From positions 1 to 42,246 of the forward strand of contig JAFZKQ010000059.1 in the NCBI GenBank assembly GCA_017553575.1: 42,246 nucleotides of DNA, read 5' to 3'. This DNA comes from Paludibacteraceae bacterium (lineage in GTDB: Bacteria > Bacteroidota > Bacteroidia > Bacteroidales > Paludibacteraceae). The position numbers and the translations under genes are program-made. Below the pieces are notes generated by a model. It did no database searches. It was given only the letters and a program-made list of their open reading frames with translations, and was not told where the DNA came from. Positions 35,024-42,246 of the stretch are shown in pieces (positions within the stretch are counted from its first letter, which is position 1; every line of letters begins with the position of its first letter).

Positions 35024-35875
35024 ATGAAGAAATATTTATTGATTGTATTCAGCATTCTCGCCATTCTTTCTGCCTCCTGCTCAACTAGTCGAGGAAACAA
35101 AAAAACAGCAGAAGCCCAAGCACTTCCACCCTACTCCGAACTCTTCACAACGTTAGACAGCATCATTCAAGAAGGCTGGAATCTTTACTATTCAGAACGG
35201 TCAAATTGGATTGCCTCCGACCTCGTCGTGGAGAAATATCGGGCGGAAGAGATTGGCGGTTACATCTCTTGGCTATCCGAAGATTCTGTTCAGTGCGTTT
35301 TCTTCTTCGACAAAGAAGAAAAGAATTGTCTGCTGGAATTCAAGTACGACAAAAAGACAAACAAAGCAAGCAAAGTGGACTCCATCCGACCTTTAACGGA
35401 CGAGGAAATAACTAAGAAACAGAGGCAAGAGACCATGCTCAACACCGCAATGAAAAAGTATGGTGAGAACATCCATTTTGCAGAACGATCATTCGGAAGC
35501 CCTAACTTAGACGTAATTCGCATCAATGACAAAGTGACTCGGCTCTATTTCATGCAAGGCACCATCCATCCCGATGTGATTCCCTTTGGAAACGACTATT
35601 CTGTCGATTTTGACGAGAATTTGCAACCTATCGCCTTTCGTCGTTACCACAATTCTCTAATCGCAATACAAACAAAGAATGAAGACGGCAGTGTTGTGAT
35701 AAGCAACATCCACTCCCATTTGAAAGACAATCCATTCATTACGCCAACAGACATCTGTAACTTCTTGTTGTATCATCCCGAAAATATGGATATGTTCATG
35801 GTCTATAGTACCGCCTTCAATTGCCGATTTGCCTATTCAGCCAAAACAAATCAAATTATCACCGTTACAGAATAG
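35024..35875 (+). CDS. Lipoprotein of unknown function
   Basis: I start it at the ATG at 35024 because MKKYLLIVFSILAILSAS-C19 is a clean lipoprotein signal; an upstream ATG at 34997 would only add nine polar residues in front. The product is 283 residues. The mature part begins with a Lys/Ala linker and is probably a mixed alpha/beta periplasmic domain (SIIQEGWNLYYSERSNWIASD; FFFDKEEKNCLLEFKYD). I recognise no enzyme motif; it has the look of conserved Bacteroidales lipoproteins without assigned role. It is followed by a terminator shared with the convergent leu operon. Confidence 0.8.
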   Translation: MKKYLLIVFSILAILSASCSTSRGNKKTAEAQALPPYSELFTTLDSIIQEGWNLYYSERSNWIASDLVVEKYRAEEIGGYISWLSEDSVQCVFFFDKEEKNCLLEFKYDKKTNKASKVDSIRPLTDEEITKKQRQETMLNTAMKKYGENIHFAERSFGSPNLDVIRINDKVTRLYFMQGTIHPDVIPFGNDYSVDFDENLQPIAFRRYHNSLIAIQTKNEDGSVVISNIHSHLKDNPFITPTDICNFLLYHPENMDMFMVYSTAFNCRFAYSAKTNQIITVTE

Positions 35876-35907
35876 GCAAGGCGTACAAAATAGAACTTTA
35901 CCATACA

Positions 35908-35945
35908 AAATGGGCCAGATAAGAATACTTATCCAGCCCATTTTT
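35908..35945. terminator. Bidirectional terminator between lipoprotein gene and leu operon
   Basis: AAATGGGCCAGATAAG and CTTATCCAGCCCATTT pair over 16 positions with two mismatches around the loop AATA. T-runs flank both sides (TTTTTTT on the right; TTTTGT read leftwards), so it should stop both convergent transcripts. Confidence 0.85.
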
Positions 35946-35964
35946 TTCGTCATATTGCGACGTC

Positions 35965-37026
35965 TTATCTCTTCTTGATATAATCAACAATCCAAGCACC
36001 GACCTCCTTCGTTCCATACTTGGCACCGCCATCCACCTGAATTTCAGGTGTACGGACATTAGCATCCAAAGAGGCTCTGACAGCTTCACGAATTAGTTTT
36101 CCCTCTTCTTTCAAATCGAAATACTCAAACAACATGGCACAAGAGAGAATCTGAGCCAAAGGATTGGCGATATTCAAACCTTTCGCTTGTGGCCAAGAGC
36201 CATGAATCGGTTCAAAGACCGGTGTATGCTCGCCCGTAGAAGCAGAAGGAAGCAATCCCATTGAGCCTGTAATGCAAGAACCCTCATCGGTCAGAATGTC
36301 TCCAAACGTGTTTTCCGTAACGATGACATCGAAGAAGCGAGGCTCTTGAATCATACGCATAGCGGCATTATCGACATACATATAATCAGTCGTGACATCC
36401 GGATATTGAGGAGCTATTTCCTGAGCCACCTTGCGCCACAACCTACTCGAAGCCAAGACATTCGCCTTGTCAACTACCGTCAAATGGTGATGACGTTTCC
36501 GTGCATAGTCGTAGCCCACCCTCAAGATTCGCTCGATTTCATGACGAGTATAGAAATTGGTATCGTAGGCCTTCTCATCGTCCTGATACTTCTCTCCGAA
36601 ATACATACCGCCCGTCAATTCACGGATACATATAAAGTCAGCCCCCTTTACCAACTCCGTTTTCAAAGGAGACTTATGGACCAAGCAATCGAACGTCTCC
36701 ACAGGACGGATATTGGCAAACAAGCCCAATTTCTTACGCATGGCCAACAAACCCTGCTCAGGACGCACCTTCGCCGTTGGGTCATTATCAAATTTAGGAT
36801 CACCTACTGACGCAAACAGTACAGCATCAGCCTCCATACATGTTTTAAAAGTCGCCTCAGGAAAAGGATCTCCCACCTTATCTATTGCGTCCGCACCACA
36901 AATAGCATACTCACATGCCAAATCGTGGCCAAACTTCTCACAAACTGCCCTCATGACAGCAACACCTTGCTCCATGATTTCGGGACCTATGCCGTCGCCC
37001 GGCAAAACTGCCAATTTTAATTTCAT
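35965..37026 (-). CDS. leuB: 3-isopropylmalate dehydrogenase LeuB
   Basis: A 353-residue enzyme of full family length. [17 protein letters not shown] is the N-terminal nucleotide/substrate segment, [11 protein letters not shown] the isopropylmalate-binding loop, and [25 protein letters not shown] the isocitrate/isopropylmalate dehydrogenase signature. [12 protein letters not shown] holds the NAD-binding region. It oxidises and decarboxylates 3-isopropylmalate to 2-ketoisocaproate, the third step of leucine synthesis. Last gene of the leu operon, 119 nt after the preceding gene; that gap holds a palindrome CTTATTAATAAG (37075-37086) of unknown meaning. Confidence 0.97.
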   Translation of the reverse strand: MKLKLAVLPGDGIGPEIMEQGVAVMRAVCEKFGHDLACEYAICGADAIDKVGDPFPEATFKTCMEADAVLFASVGDPKFDNDPTAKVRPEQGLLAMRKKLGLFANIRPVETFDCLVHKSPLKTELVKGADFICIRELTGGMYFGEKYQDDEKAYDTNFYTRHEIERILRVGYDYARKRHHHLTVVDKANVLASSRLWRKVAQEIAPQYPDVTTDYMYVDNAAMRMIQEPRFFDVIVTENTFGDILTDEGSCITGSMGLLPSASTGEHTPVFEPIHGSWPQAKGLNIANPLAQILSCAMLFEYFDLKEEGKLIREAVRASLDANVRTPEIQVDGGAKYGTKEVGAWIVDYIKKR

Positions 37027-37145
37027 AACTTATTCAAATTAAGATGGGGTGCCCAAACAACCCACTTTTATCTACTTATTAATAAGGTGAATATACAAAA
37101 ACTCACCTAACGAATTAACAATCACCCACAAAGAGTGAACGAGAG

Positions 37146-38669
37146 TTATATATTTATCAAATTCAACATCTTAACCGTCGCCTTAATCGCCGCCTCCGTT
37201 TGGTCGGGATCCAAACCATGCGTTTTGAAGACCTTCCCGTTGAATTTCCAAGTGATTGTGGTATGAACCAAAGCATCCGTCTGACCACCAGGAGGGATAA
37301 TTACCATATAGTCCAACAACTCTGGAATAGGCTTATTCAACTGCTTATAAATCTTCCACAAAGCCTTCGTGAAAGCGTTGTACTGACCATCTCCAGCTGC
37401 CGTCTGTTGGTACAATTCACCGTCTATTTCAATCTTCACCGTCGCCACTGGACGCAGACCATGCGTCAAAGACAACGAATAGTTGACAATCTTGATCGGT
37501 TGGTCGTTGGCGTCGTGTTTCAAGACATCCGAAACGATATAAGGAAGTTCCTCCTGCGTCACCAACTGTTTCTTGTCACCCAACTCAATAATCCGTTGCG
37601 TCACTTTCATCATTGAAGCATCATCGATATTAATGCCCAAAGCCTCCAGATTCTTTCGGATATTTGCCTTTCCCGACAATTTGCCCAAAGCATACTCACG
37701 GACACGTCCGAAACGCTCAGGAAGCAAGTCATTGAAATAGAGGTTGCTTTTCGAATCTCCATCCGCATGGACTCCTGCGCATTGGGTAAAGACATTATCT
37801 CCGATAATAGGTTTATTGTTCGGAATACGCACCCCGGAATAGGTCTCCACCAACTTACTGATATGGTATATCTTCGACTCGCAAATATTCGTCTTCAACT
37901 TCAACTTGTCATGGATGACAGCCAGCACACTGGTCAAAGGAGCATTGCCGGCCCTCTCTCCGAGTCCATTAACCGTAGTATGAATGCCCCTAATACCAGC
38001 CTTGATAGCGGCATAAACATTTCCGACAGCCAAGTCGTAATCATTATGCGCGTGGAAATCAAAGTGCAAATCAGGATAACGGTCCGTCATCTGCTTGCAA
38101 TACTGATAAGTCTCGTCTGGGGAAAGGATCCCTAACGTATCCGGCAACATAAAACGACGAATACCCTCATCTTTCAAAGCATCCATCATTTGGAAGACAT
38201 AATCGACGGAATGAATCATACCGTTGCTCCAATCCTCCAGATAGATGTTCACACAGAGACCCTCCTTACGAGCAGCAGCGATTGTCGCCTTGATGTCAGA
38301 GATATGTTGCTCCGGCGTTTTCCCCAACTGCTCCGTCACATGACGATAAGAGCCCTTCGTCAAAAGGTTCATCACCAAACACCCTGCATTTTTGATCCAC
38401 TCTATGGAACGACCTCCGTCCACAAAACCGAGCACCTCGATGCGGTCCAAGAGACCTTTCTTCCGAGCCCACTCCGATATGCCACGGACAGCATCGTACT
38501 CACCATCGGAGACACGAGCCGAAGCCACCTCAAGACGATCTACGCCCAACTCCTCCAAGAGATAGCGGGCGATACCCAACTTCTCATGCGTAGCGAAGGC
38601 CACCCCCGAAGTCTGCTCACCATCCCGAAGAGTCGTATCCAAAACTTCTATTTCCGTCCTGCCTCCCAT
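37146..38669 (-). CDS. cimA: Second LeuA-family synthase, probable (R)-citramalate synthase
   Basis: A 507-residue protein of the alpha-isopropylmalate/homocitrate synthase family. [12 protein letters not shown] near the N-terminus and FDFHAHNDYDLAVGN contain the metal and substrate ligands of the TIM barrel; the C-terminus has a LeuA-type regulatory (dimer) domain. It differs strongly from LeuA at 40717-42213 (for example HAHNDYDLA against HCHNDLGMA), so it is not a recent duplicate. A citramalate synthase would condense pyruvate with acetyl-CoA for the threonine-independent isoleucine route, which also uses LeuC, LeuD and LeuB, encoded right here. That role is inference; a second isopropylmalate synthase is the alternative. 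The start overlaps leuD by 22 nt. Confidence 0.78.
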   Translation of the reverse strand: MGGRTEIEVLDTTLRDGEQTSGVAFATHEKLGIARYLLEELGVDRLEVASARVSDGEYDAVRGISEWARKKGLLDRIEVLGFVDGGRSIEWIKNAGCLVMNLLTKGSYRHVTEQLGKTPEQHISDIKATIAAARKEGLCVNIYLEDWSNGMIHSVDYVFQMMDALKDEGIRRFMLPDTLGILSPDETYQYCKQMTDRYPDLHFDFHAHNDYDLAVGNVYAAIKAGIRGIHTTVNGLGERAGNAPLTSVLAVIHDKLKLKTNICESKIYHISKLVETYSGVRIPNNKPIIGDNVFTQCAGVHADGDSKSNLYFNDLLPERFGRVREYALGKLSGKANIRKNLEALGINIDDASMMKVTQRIIELGDKKQLVTQEELPYIVSDVLKHDANDQPIKIVNYSLSLTHGLRPVATVKIEIDGELYQQTAAGDGQYNAFTKALWKIYKQLNKPIPELLDYMVIIPPGGQTDALVHTTITWKFNGKVFKTHGLDPDQTEAAIKATVKMLNLINI

Positions 38670-39268
38670 GACTCTATCTTCTCTTTGTTTTCAATTAAGA
38701 AATCAATATCGTCAAGCGCATTCATCAAGCAATACTTCTTGTAACTGTTGATTTCGAAAGTCTCACTGTTTCCAGTCTCCACGTTCGTCACCGTCTGGTT
38801 GGGCACATCCACCCGGACTTCCGCCTTTGGATTGGCAGAGATGGTTTGGAACAGTTCCTGTTGAAACTCCTTGCTTACGATAATCGGGAGCACGAAACAA
38901 TTCAGCAAATTGTTTCTATGGATATCAGCGAAGCTACTGGAGATGACCACACGGACACCATATCCAGCAATCGCCCAAGCCGCATGTTCACGGCTGGAAC
39001 CAGAGCCCCAGTTCTGTCCTGCCACGATAATCTCATGAACACCAGGATGAGGATTTTCCGAGAAATCGGAATTATTCATCACAAAGTCAGCAATCGGCTT
39101 ACCATCCGCATCATAGCGAAGATCATGCATGAATGCGTCGCCAAAAAACTTCGGGTCACGAGTCGTACTTGCCAAATAACGAGCAGGGATGATCAGATCC
39201 GTATTGCAATTATCTATATTGATAGGAATACAAGTGGACTGTATGATATTGAATTTTTGTTTAGCCAT
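38648..39268 (-). CDS. leuD: 3-isopropylmalate dehydratase small subunit LeuD
   Basis: A 206-residue swivel-domain subunit. NTDLIIPARYLASTTRD and GQNWGSGSSREHAAWAI (the GSGSSREHA signature) are characteristic, and VVISSSFADIHRNNLLNCFVLPI gives the conserved SF.DI..NN..N segment. Together with LeuC it isomerises 2-isopropylmalate to 3-isopropylmalate. It starts 25 nt after the leuC stop and overlaps the following cimA-like gene by 22 nt. Confidence 0.97.
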   Translation of the reverse strand: MAKQKFNIIQSTCIPINIDNCNTDLIIPARYLASTTRDPKFFGDAFMHDLRYDADGKPIADFVMNNSDFSENPHPGVHEIIVAGQNWGSGSSREHAAWAIAGYGVRVVISSSFADIHRNNLLNCFVLPIIVSKEFQQELFQTISANPKAEVRVDVPNQTVTNVETGNSETFEINSYKKYCLMNALDDIDFLIENKEKIESWEAGRK

Positions 39269-39293
39269 AATATAAAAATAAAGGGATGTCTAA

Positions 39294-40688
39294 TTAAAGG
39301 AATGTCCGAGGATCTGTAATCTTGCCCGTGATAGCACTTGCAGCCACCACAAGAGGTGAGGCCAAAACCGTACGCGCACCCGGACCTTGGCGACCGACAA
39401 AATTACGGTTGCTTGTCGAAATGGAGAGTTTGCCTGCAGGCACCTTGTCCGGATTCATTGCCAAGCAAGAGGAGCAAGAAGGCAAACGAAGTTCAAAGCC
39501 AGACTCCTCCAAAATCTTATCAATGCCCTCGTCTATAATCTGTTGACGAACTAACCAAGAACCAGGAACCAACCAAGCCACCACATTTGGAGCCTTCTTC
39601 TTGCCCTTGACAATAGAGGCAAATGCACGGAAATCCTCGATACGACCATTCGTACAAGCCCCCAAGAAGACATAATCCACTGGTACTCCTTCCAGTTTCT
39701 GTCCTGGTCGGAACTGCATATAATCAAGCATATTGGTGAATTGCCCACGGTCAGCCAGAGGAACGCTCTCAAGTTCAGGGATGCAATCATTAATTGCGAT
39801 ACCCGCACCCGGATTGGTACCATACGTAATACGAGGAGCAATATCCTCGGCACGATAAAAGACCTCCTTGTCGAAAACAGCATCCTCATCACTCTTCAAC
39901 AACCTCCATTCCGCCAAAGATTTCTCCCAATCAGCCCCCTTAGGAGCATACTCGCGACCTTTCAGATAAGCGAATGTGATTTCATCAGGCGCAATCAAGC
40001 CAGCCCGAGAGCCCATCTCAATAGAAAGGTTGGACAAGGTCAGACGCCCCTCCATTGACATATTCCTAATCGTACTTCCCGCATACTCAACAGCATACCC
40101 CGTAGCGCCGGAAGTCGTCATCTGAGCCATGATATAAAGAGCCACATCCTTGGCCGTCACACCCGGCTGAAGCGTACCATCCACATGAATACGCATCGTC
40201 TTCGGCTTCGATTGAAGAATACACTGAGAAGCCAAAACCTGAGCCACCTCACTTGTTCCTATGCCCATAGCAATTGCACCGACAGCACCATGAGTGGAGG
40301 TATGCGAATCACCACAAACAATCGTCATGCCAGGCAACGAAAGAGCCTTCTCCGGTCCAACGACGTGGATAATGCCATTATCCTTTGAACCCATCTCAAA
40401 ATGTTTGATGCCGAACTCCTTACAATTGGCCTTCAAGGTTTCCACCTGCTTACGCCCCACAGGGTCATGAATCACCTCCTGCTGATCAGAAGGCGTATTA
40501 TGATCCGGCATAGCTACTATATTCTGAGGACGGAATGGTTTAATATTCTTATCCCGCAACGTATCGAATGCCTGAGGTGTTGTCACTTCGTGGCAATAAA
40601 GCCTATCCACATAGAGTTGGGTCGGCCCATCCTCTACTTTTTGCACCACATGTGCATCCCAAATCTTATCAAATAACGTTTTGCCCAT
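39294..40688 (-). CDS. leuC: 3-isopropylmalate dehydratase large subunit LeuC
   Basis: A 464-residue aconitase-family subunit. The start [15 protein letters not shown] is typical, [21 protein letters not shown] is split over the conserved substrate region, and the three cysteines of the 4Fe-4S cluster are in FLGACTNGR and [10 protein letters not shown]. Length is normal. It works with LeuD in step two of leucine synthesis and probably also on citramalate if the adjacent synthase is CimA. Located between leuA (28-nt gap) and leuD (25-nt gap). (The substrate region quoted is one short motif with near neighbours.). Confidence 0.97.
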   Translation of the reverse strand: MGKTLFDKIWDAHVVQKVEDGPTQLYVDRLYCHEVTTPQAFDTLRDKNIKPFRPQNIVAMPDHNTPSDQQEVIHDPVGRKQVETLKANCKEFGIKHFEMGSKDNGIIHVVGPEKALSLPGMTIVCGDSHTSTHGAVGAIAMGIGTSEVAQVLASQCILQSKPKTMRIHVDGTLQPGVTAKDVALYIMAQMTTSGATGYAVEYAGSTIRNMSMEGRLTLSNLSIEMGSRAGLIAPDEITFAYLKGREYAPKGADWEKSLAEWRLLKSDEDAVFDKEVFYRAEDIAPRITYGTNPGAGIAINDCIPELESVPLADRGQFTNMLDYMQFRPGQKLEGVPVDYVFLGACTNGRIEDFRAFASIVKGKKKAPNVVAWLVPGSWLVRQQIIDEGIDKILEESGFELRLPSCSSCLAMNPDKVPAGKLSISTSNRNFVGRQGPGARTVLASPLVVAASAITGKITDPRTFL

Positions 40689-40716
40689 TTGATTTATATT
40701 ATTACGGTAATTCTAT

Positions 40717-42213
40717 TTAATTTCTAAACTTATTTATACAATCCACATAGGCTTCCACAGAAGCAGCAACGATATCCGTGCTTACCCCAAACCCATAATA
40801 GATCTGATCATCACATTCCACCTGCATATGGACCTTACACATATCATCACTACCCTTATTAATAGCCTGGATGGTGAATTCCTTCAACGTCATGTGGCGA
40901 CTGATGATTTTCTTTAGGGCATTGATTGCCGCATCCACAGGACCATTACCCGTAGCGGCCGCCTCAAAATGTTCGTTGGCTATTTTCAAGCCAAGACTAG
41001 CCACCGGACGCACTCCGACTCCACTGGTAACTTGCAAGAAATCAATCTTGACGCTCTTCTCTTTCGAGTTGTTCACACCGGCCAACAAAAGGATGTCATC
41101 GTCATTGATCTCCTTCTTCTTATCGGCCAACTTCAAGAAATCCTGGTATAGAATATCCAACTTATCGCCATCGACATCGACGCCCAAGACATGCAGACGA
41201 TGTTTCAAAGCCGCACGACCACTACGAGCCGTCAAGACAATCGCATTATCGTCAATTCCCACATCCTTAGGATCGATAATCTCATACGTCTGCGCATTCT
41301 TCAACACACCATCTTGATGAATGCCCGAAGAGTGGGCAAAAGCATTACGACCGACAATCGCCTTATTGGGCTGAACTGGCATGTTCATCAAACCAGAAAC
41401 CATTCGGCTAGTCGAATAGATCTTTTGCGTATTGATATTCGTACTGATCTCTATATCATGATGGCACTTAACTATCATGGCAATCTCTTCCAAAGAGGTA
41501 TTTCCTGCACGCTCTCCCACGCCATTAATAGTCACCTCGACCTGACGCGCACCGTTGATAACACCACTAATCGTGTTGGCCGTCGCCATGCCCAAATCAT
41601 TATGGCAATGAGTGGAGATAATCGCATTATGGATGCCATCGACATGTTCCATCAGATACTTGATCTTCCGTCCATACTCTTCAGGGAGGCAATAGCCCGT
41701 CGTGTCAGGAATATTCACCACCGTGGCACCTGCCTTTATCACCGCTTCCACAACCCTTGCCAAATACTCGTTATCCGTACGGCCAGCATCCTCAGCGTAA
41801 AATTCGACATCATCCACAAAACGGCGCGCATACTTCACGGCCGCCACGGCACGTTCAATAATCTCCTCGCGAGTCGAATTGAATTTGTATTTAATGTGAG
41901 AATCCGACGTTCCTATACCCGTATGGATTCGTTTGTGCTTCGCATACTTCAAAGCATCCGCCGCCACTTCAATATCCTTCTCCACAGCACGAGTCAACGC
42001 ACAAATGGTCGGCCAAGTCACCGCCTTAGAAATCTCACGCACAGAATTGAAATCACCAGGACTCGAAATAGGGAATCCAGCTTCAATCACGTCAACGCCT
42101 AACACTTCCAACTGCTTTGCCACCTGAATCTTCTCCACCGTATTCAATTGGCAGCCAGGAACTTGTTCACCATCCCGCAGCGTAGTATCAAAAATGTATA
42201 ACCTATCTGACAT
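40717..42213 (-). CDS. leuA: 2-isopropylmalate synthase LeuA
   Basis: I choose the ATG at 42213 ([20 protein letters not shown]), giving 498 residues; an ATG 27 nt upstream would add nine residues not typical for the family. DTTLRDGEQ and [14 protein letters not shown] hold the metal and catalytic residues; [15 protein letters not shown] and [18 protein letters not shown] are further signatures. The C-terminal ~120 residues form the leucine-sensing regulatory domain. It condenses 2-ketoisovalerate with acetyl-CoA, the committed step of leucine synthesis. First visible gene of the leu operon; the promoter and any leader lie beyond the right edge. Confidence 0.96.
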   Translation of the reverse strand: MSDRLYIFDTTLRDGEQVPGCQLNTVEKIQVAKQLEVLGVDVIEAGFPISSPGDFNSVREISKAVTWPTICALTRAVEKDIEVAADALKYAKHKRIHTGIGTSDSHIKYKFNSTREEIIERAVAAVKYARRFVDDVEFYAEDAGRTDNEYLARVVEAVIKAGATVVNIPDTTGYCLPEEYGRKIKYLMEHVDGIHNAIISTHCHNDLGMATANTISGVINGARQVEVTINGVGERAGNTSLEEIAMIVKCHHDIEISTNINTQKIYSTSRMVSGLMNMPVQPNKAIVGRNAFAHSSGIHQDGVLKNAQTYEIIDPKDVGIDDNAIVLTARSGRAALKHRLHVLGVDVDGDKLDILYQDFLKLADKKKEINDDDILLLAGVNNSKEKSVKIDFLQVTSGVGVRPVASLGLKIANEHFEAAATGNGPVDAAINALKKIISRHMTLKEFTIQAINKGSDDMCKVHMQVECDDQIYYGFGVSTDIVAASVEAYVDCINKFRN

Positions 42214-42246
42214 ATCTTTAAATTTATATTTTCTCGACAAAAAAAA

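Noticed and set aside
37075..37086. Palindrome CTTATTAATAAG between cimA and leuB as an operator
   Set aside because: Short AT palindromes occur by chance in such gaps, and there is no second copy near leuA within the window.
41191..42102. A 303-codon plus-strand frame opposite leuA
   Set aside because: Antisense shadow of a highly conserved enzyme gene; Arg/His-rich and without a recognisable start context.

Overview
The window looks like a chromosomal segment of a Bacteroidetes bacterium, most likely order Bacteroidales. The evidence is a short RpoD-type sigma factor of the Bacteroides kind, a leuA-leuC-leuD-(leuA-like)-leuB operon in the Bacteroides order, promoters matching the Bacteroidetes consensus TTTG-N19-21-TAnnTTTG (best before rnpB, rpoD and a FISUMP-type gene), a class A RNase P RNA, and families typical of the phylum (CotH/lamin-tail surface protein with a type IX-like C-terminus, FISUMP lipoprotein-like protein, bacterial alpha-2-macroglobulin). 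Genus cannot be fixed from the sequence.

Region 1, positions 1-14899, minus strand: an extracellular contractile injection system (eCIS; Afp/PVC/MAC/Bacteroidales-injection-system class). In transcription order it holds two DUF4157-headed cargo candidates, the DUF4255 (Afp16-like) tube terminator, one sheath, two tube proteins, a 55-residue DUF5908 protein (Afp6-like), an Afp7-like CIS-tube adaptor, a VgrG/gp5-like spike, a PAAR tip, gp25, an Afp11-like baseplate J protein and a partial Afp12-like baseplate protein that runs off the left edge. Spacing is tight, with several 4-16 nt overlaps, so it reads as one operon. The AAA+ ATPase (Afp15), fibre and tape-measure genes expected for such a cluster are not in view and would lie beyond position 1. 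The two cargo proteins share a nearly identical 438-bp segment (DUF4157 core) but have unrelated AT-rich C-termini. One carries a His-Gly ... Asn-Ser-Cys signature like caspase-fold (clan CD) cysteine peptidases. The other carries a Cys ... His ... Asp pattern that could be a papain-like hydrolase. This is the most interesting part of the window.

Region 2, 15595-22369, plus strand: a secreted SGNH/SASA-type carbohydrate esterase and a very large alpha-2-macroglobulin-like lipoprotein whose thioester motif appears to be lost. Region 3, 22543-27870, minus strand: a conserved hypothetical protein, a YugP-type zinc metallopeptidase, an M3 peptidyl-dipeptidase lipoprotein, a YihY/BrkB membrane protein and rnpB. 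Region 4, 28049-31668, minus strand: a large CotH-kinase/lamin-tail surface protein and a C-terminally shortened FISUMP protein. Region 5, 31918-35875, plus strand: a DegP/HtrA periplasmic protease, rpoD and an unknown lipoprotein, with strong hairpin terminators. Region 6, 35965-42213, minus strand: the leucine biosynthesis operon, including a second LeuA-family enzyme that is probably a citramalate synthase feeding isoleucine synthesis.

All calls come from reading translated sequence and motifs by eye; no database search was run.
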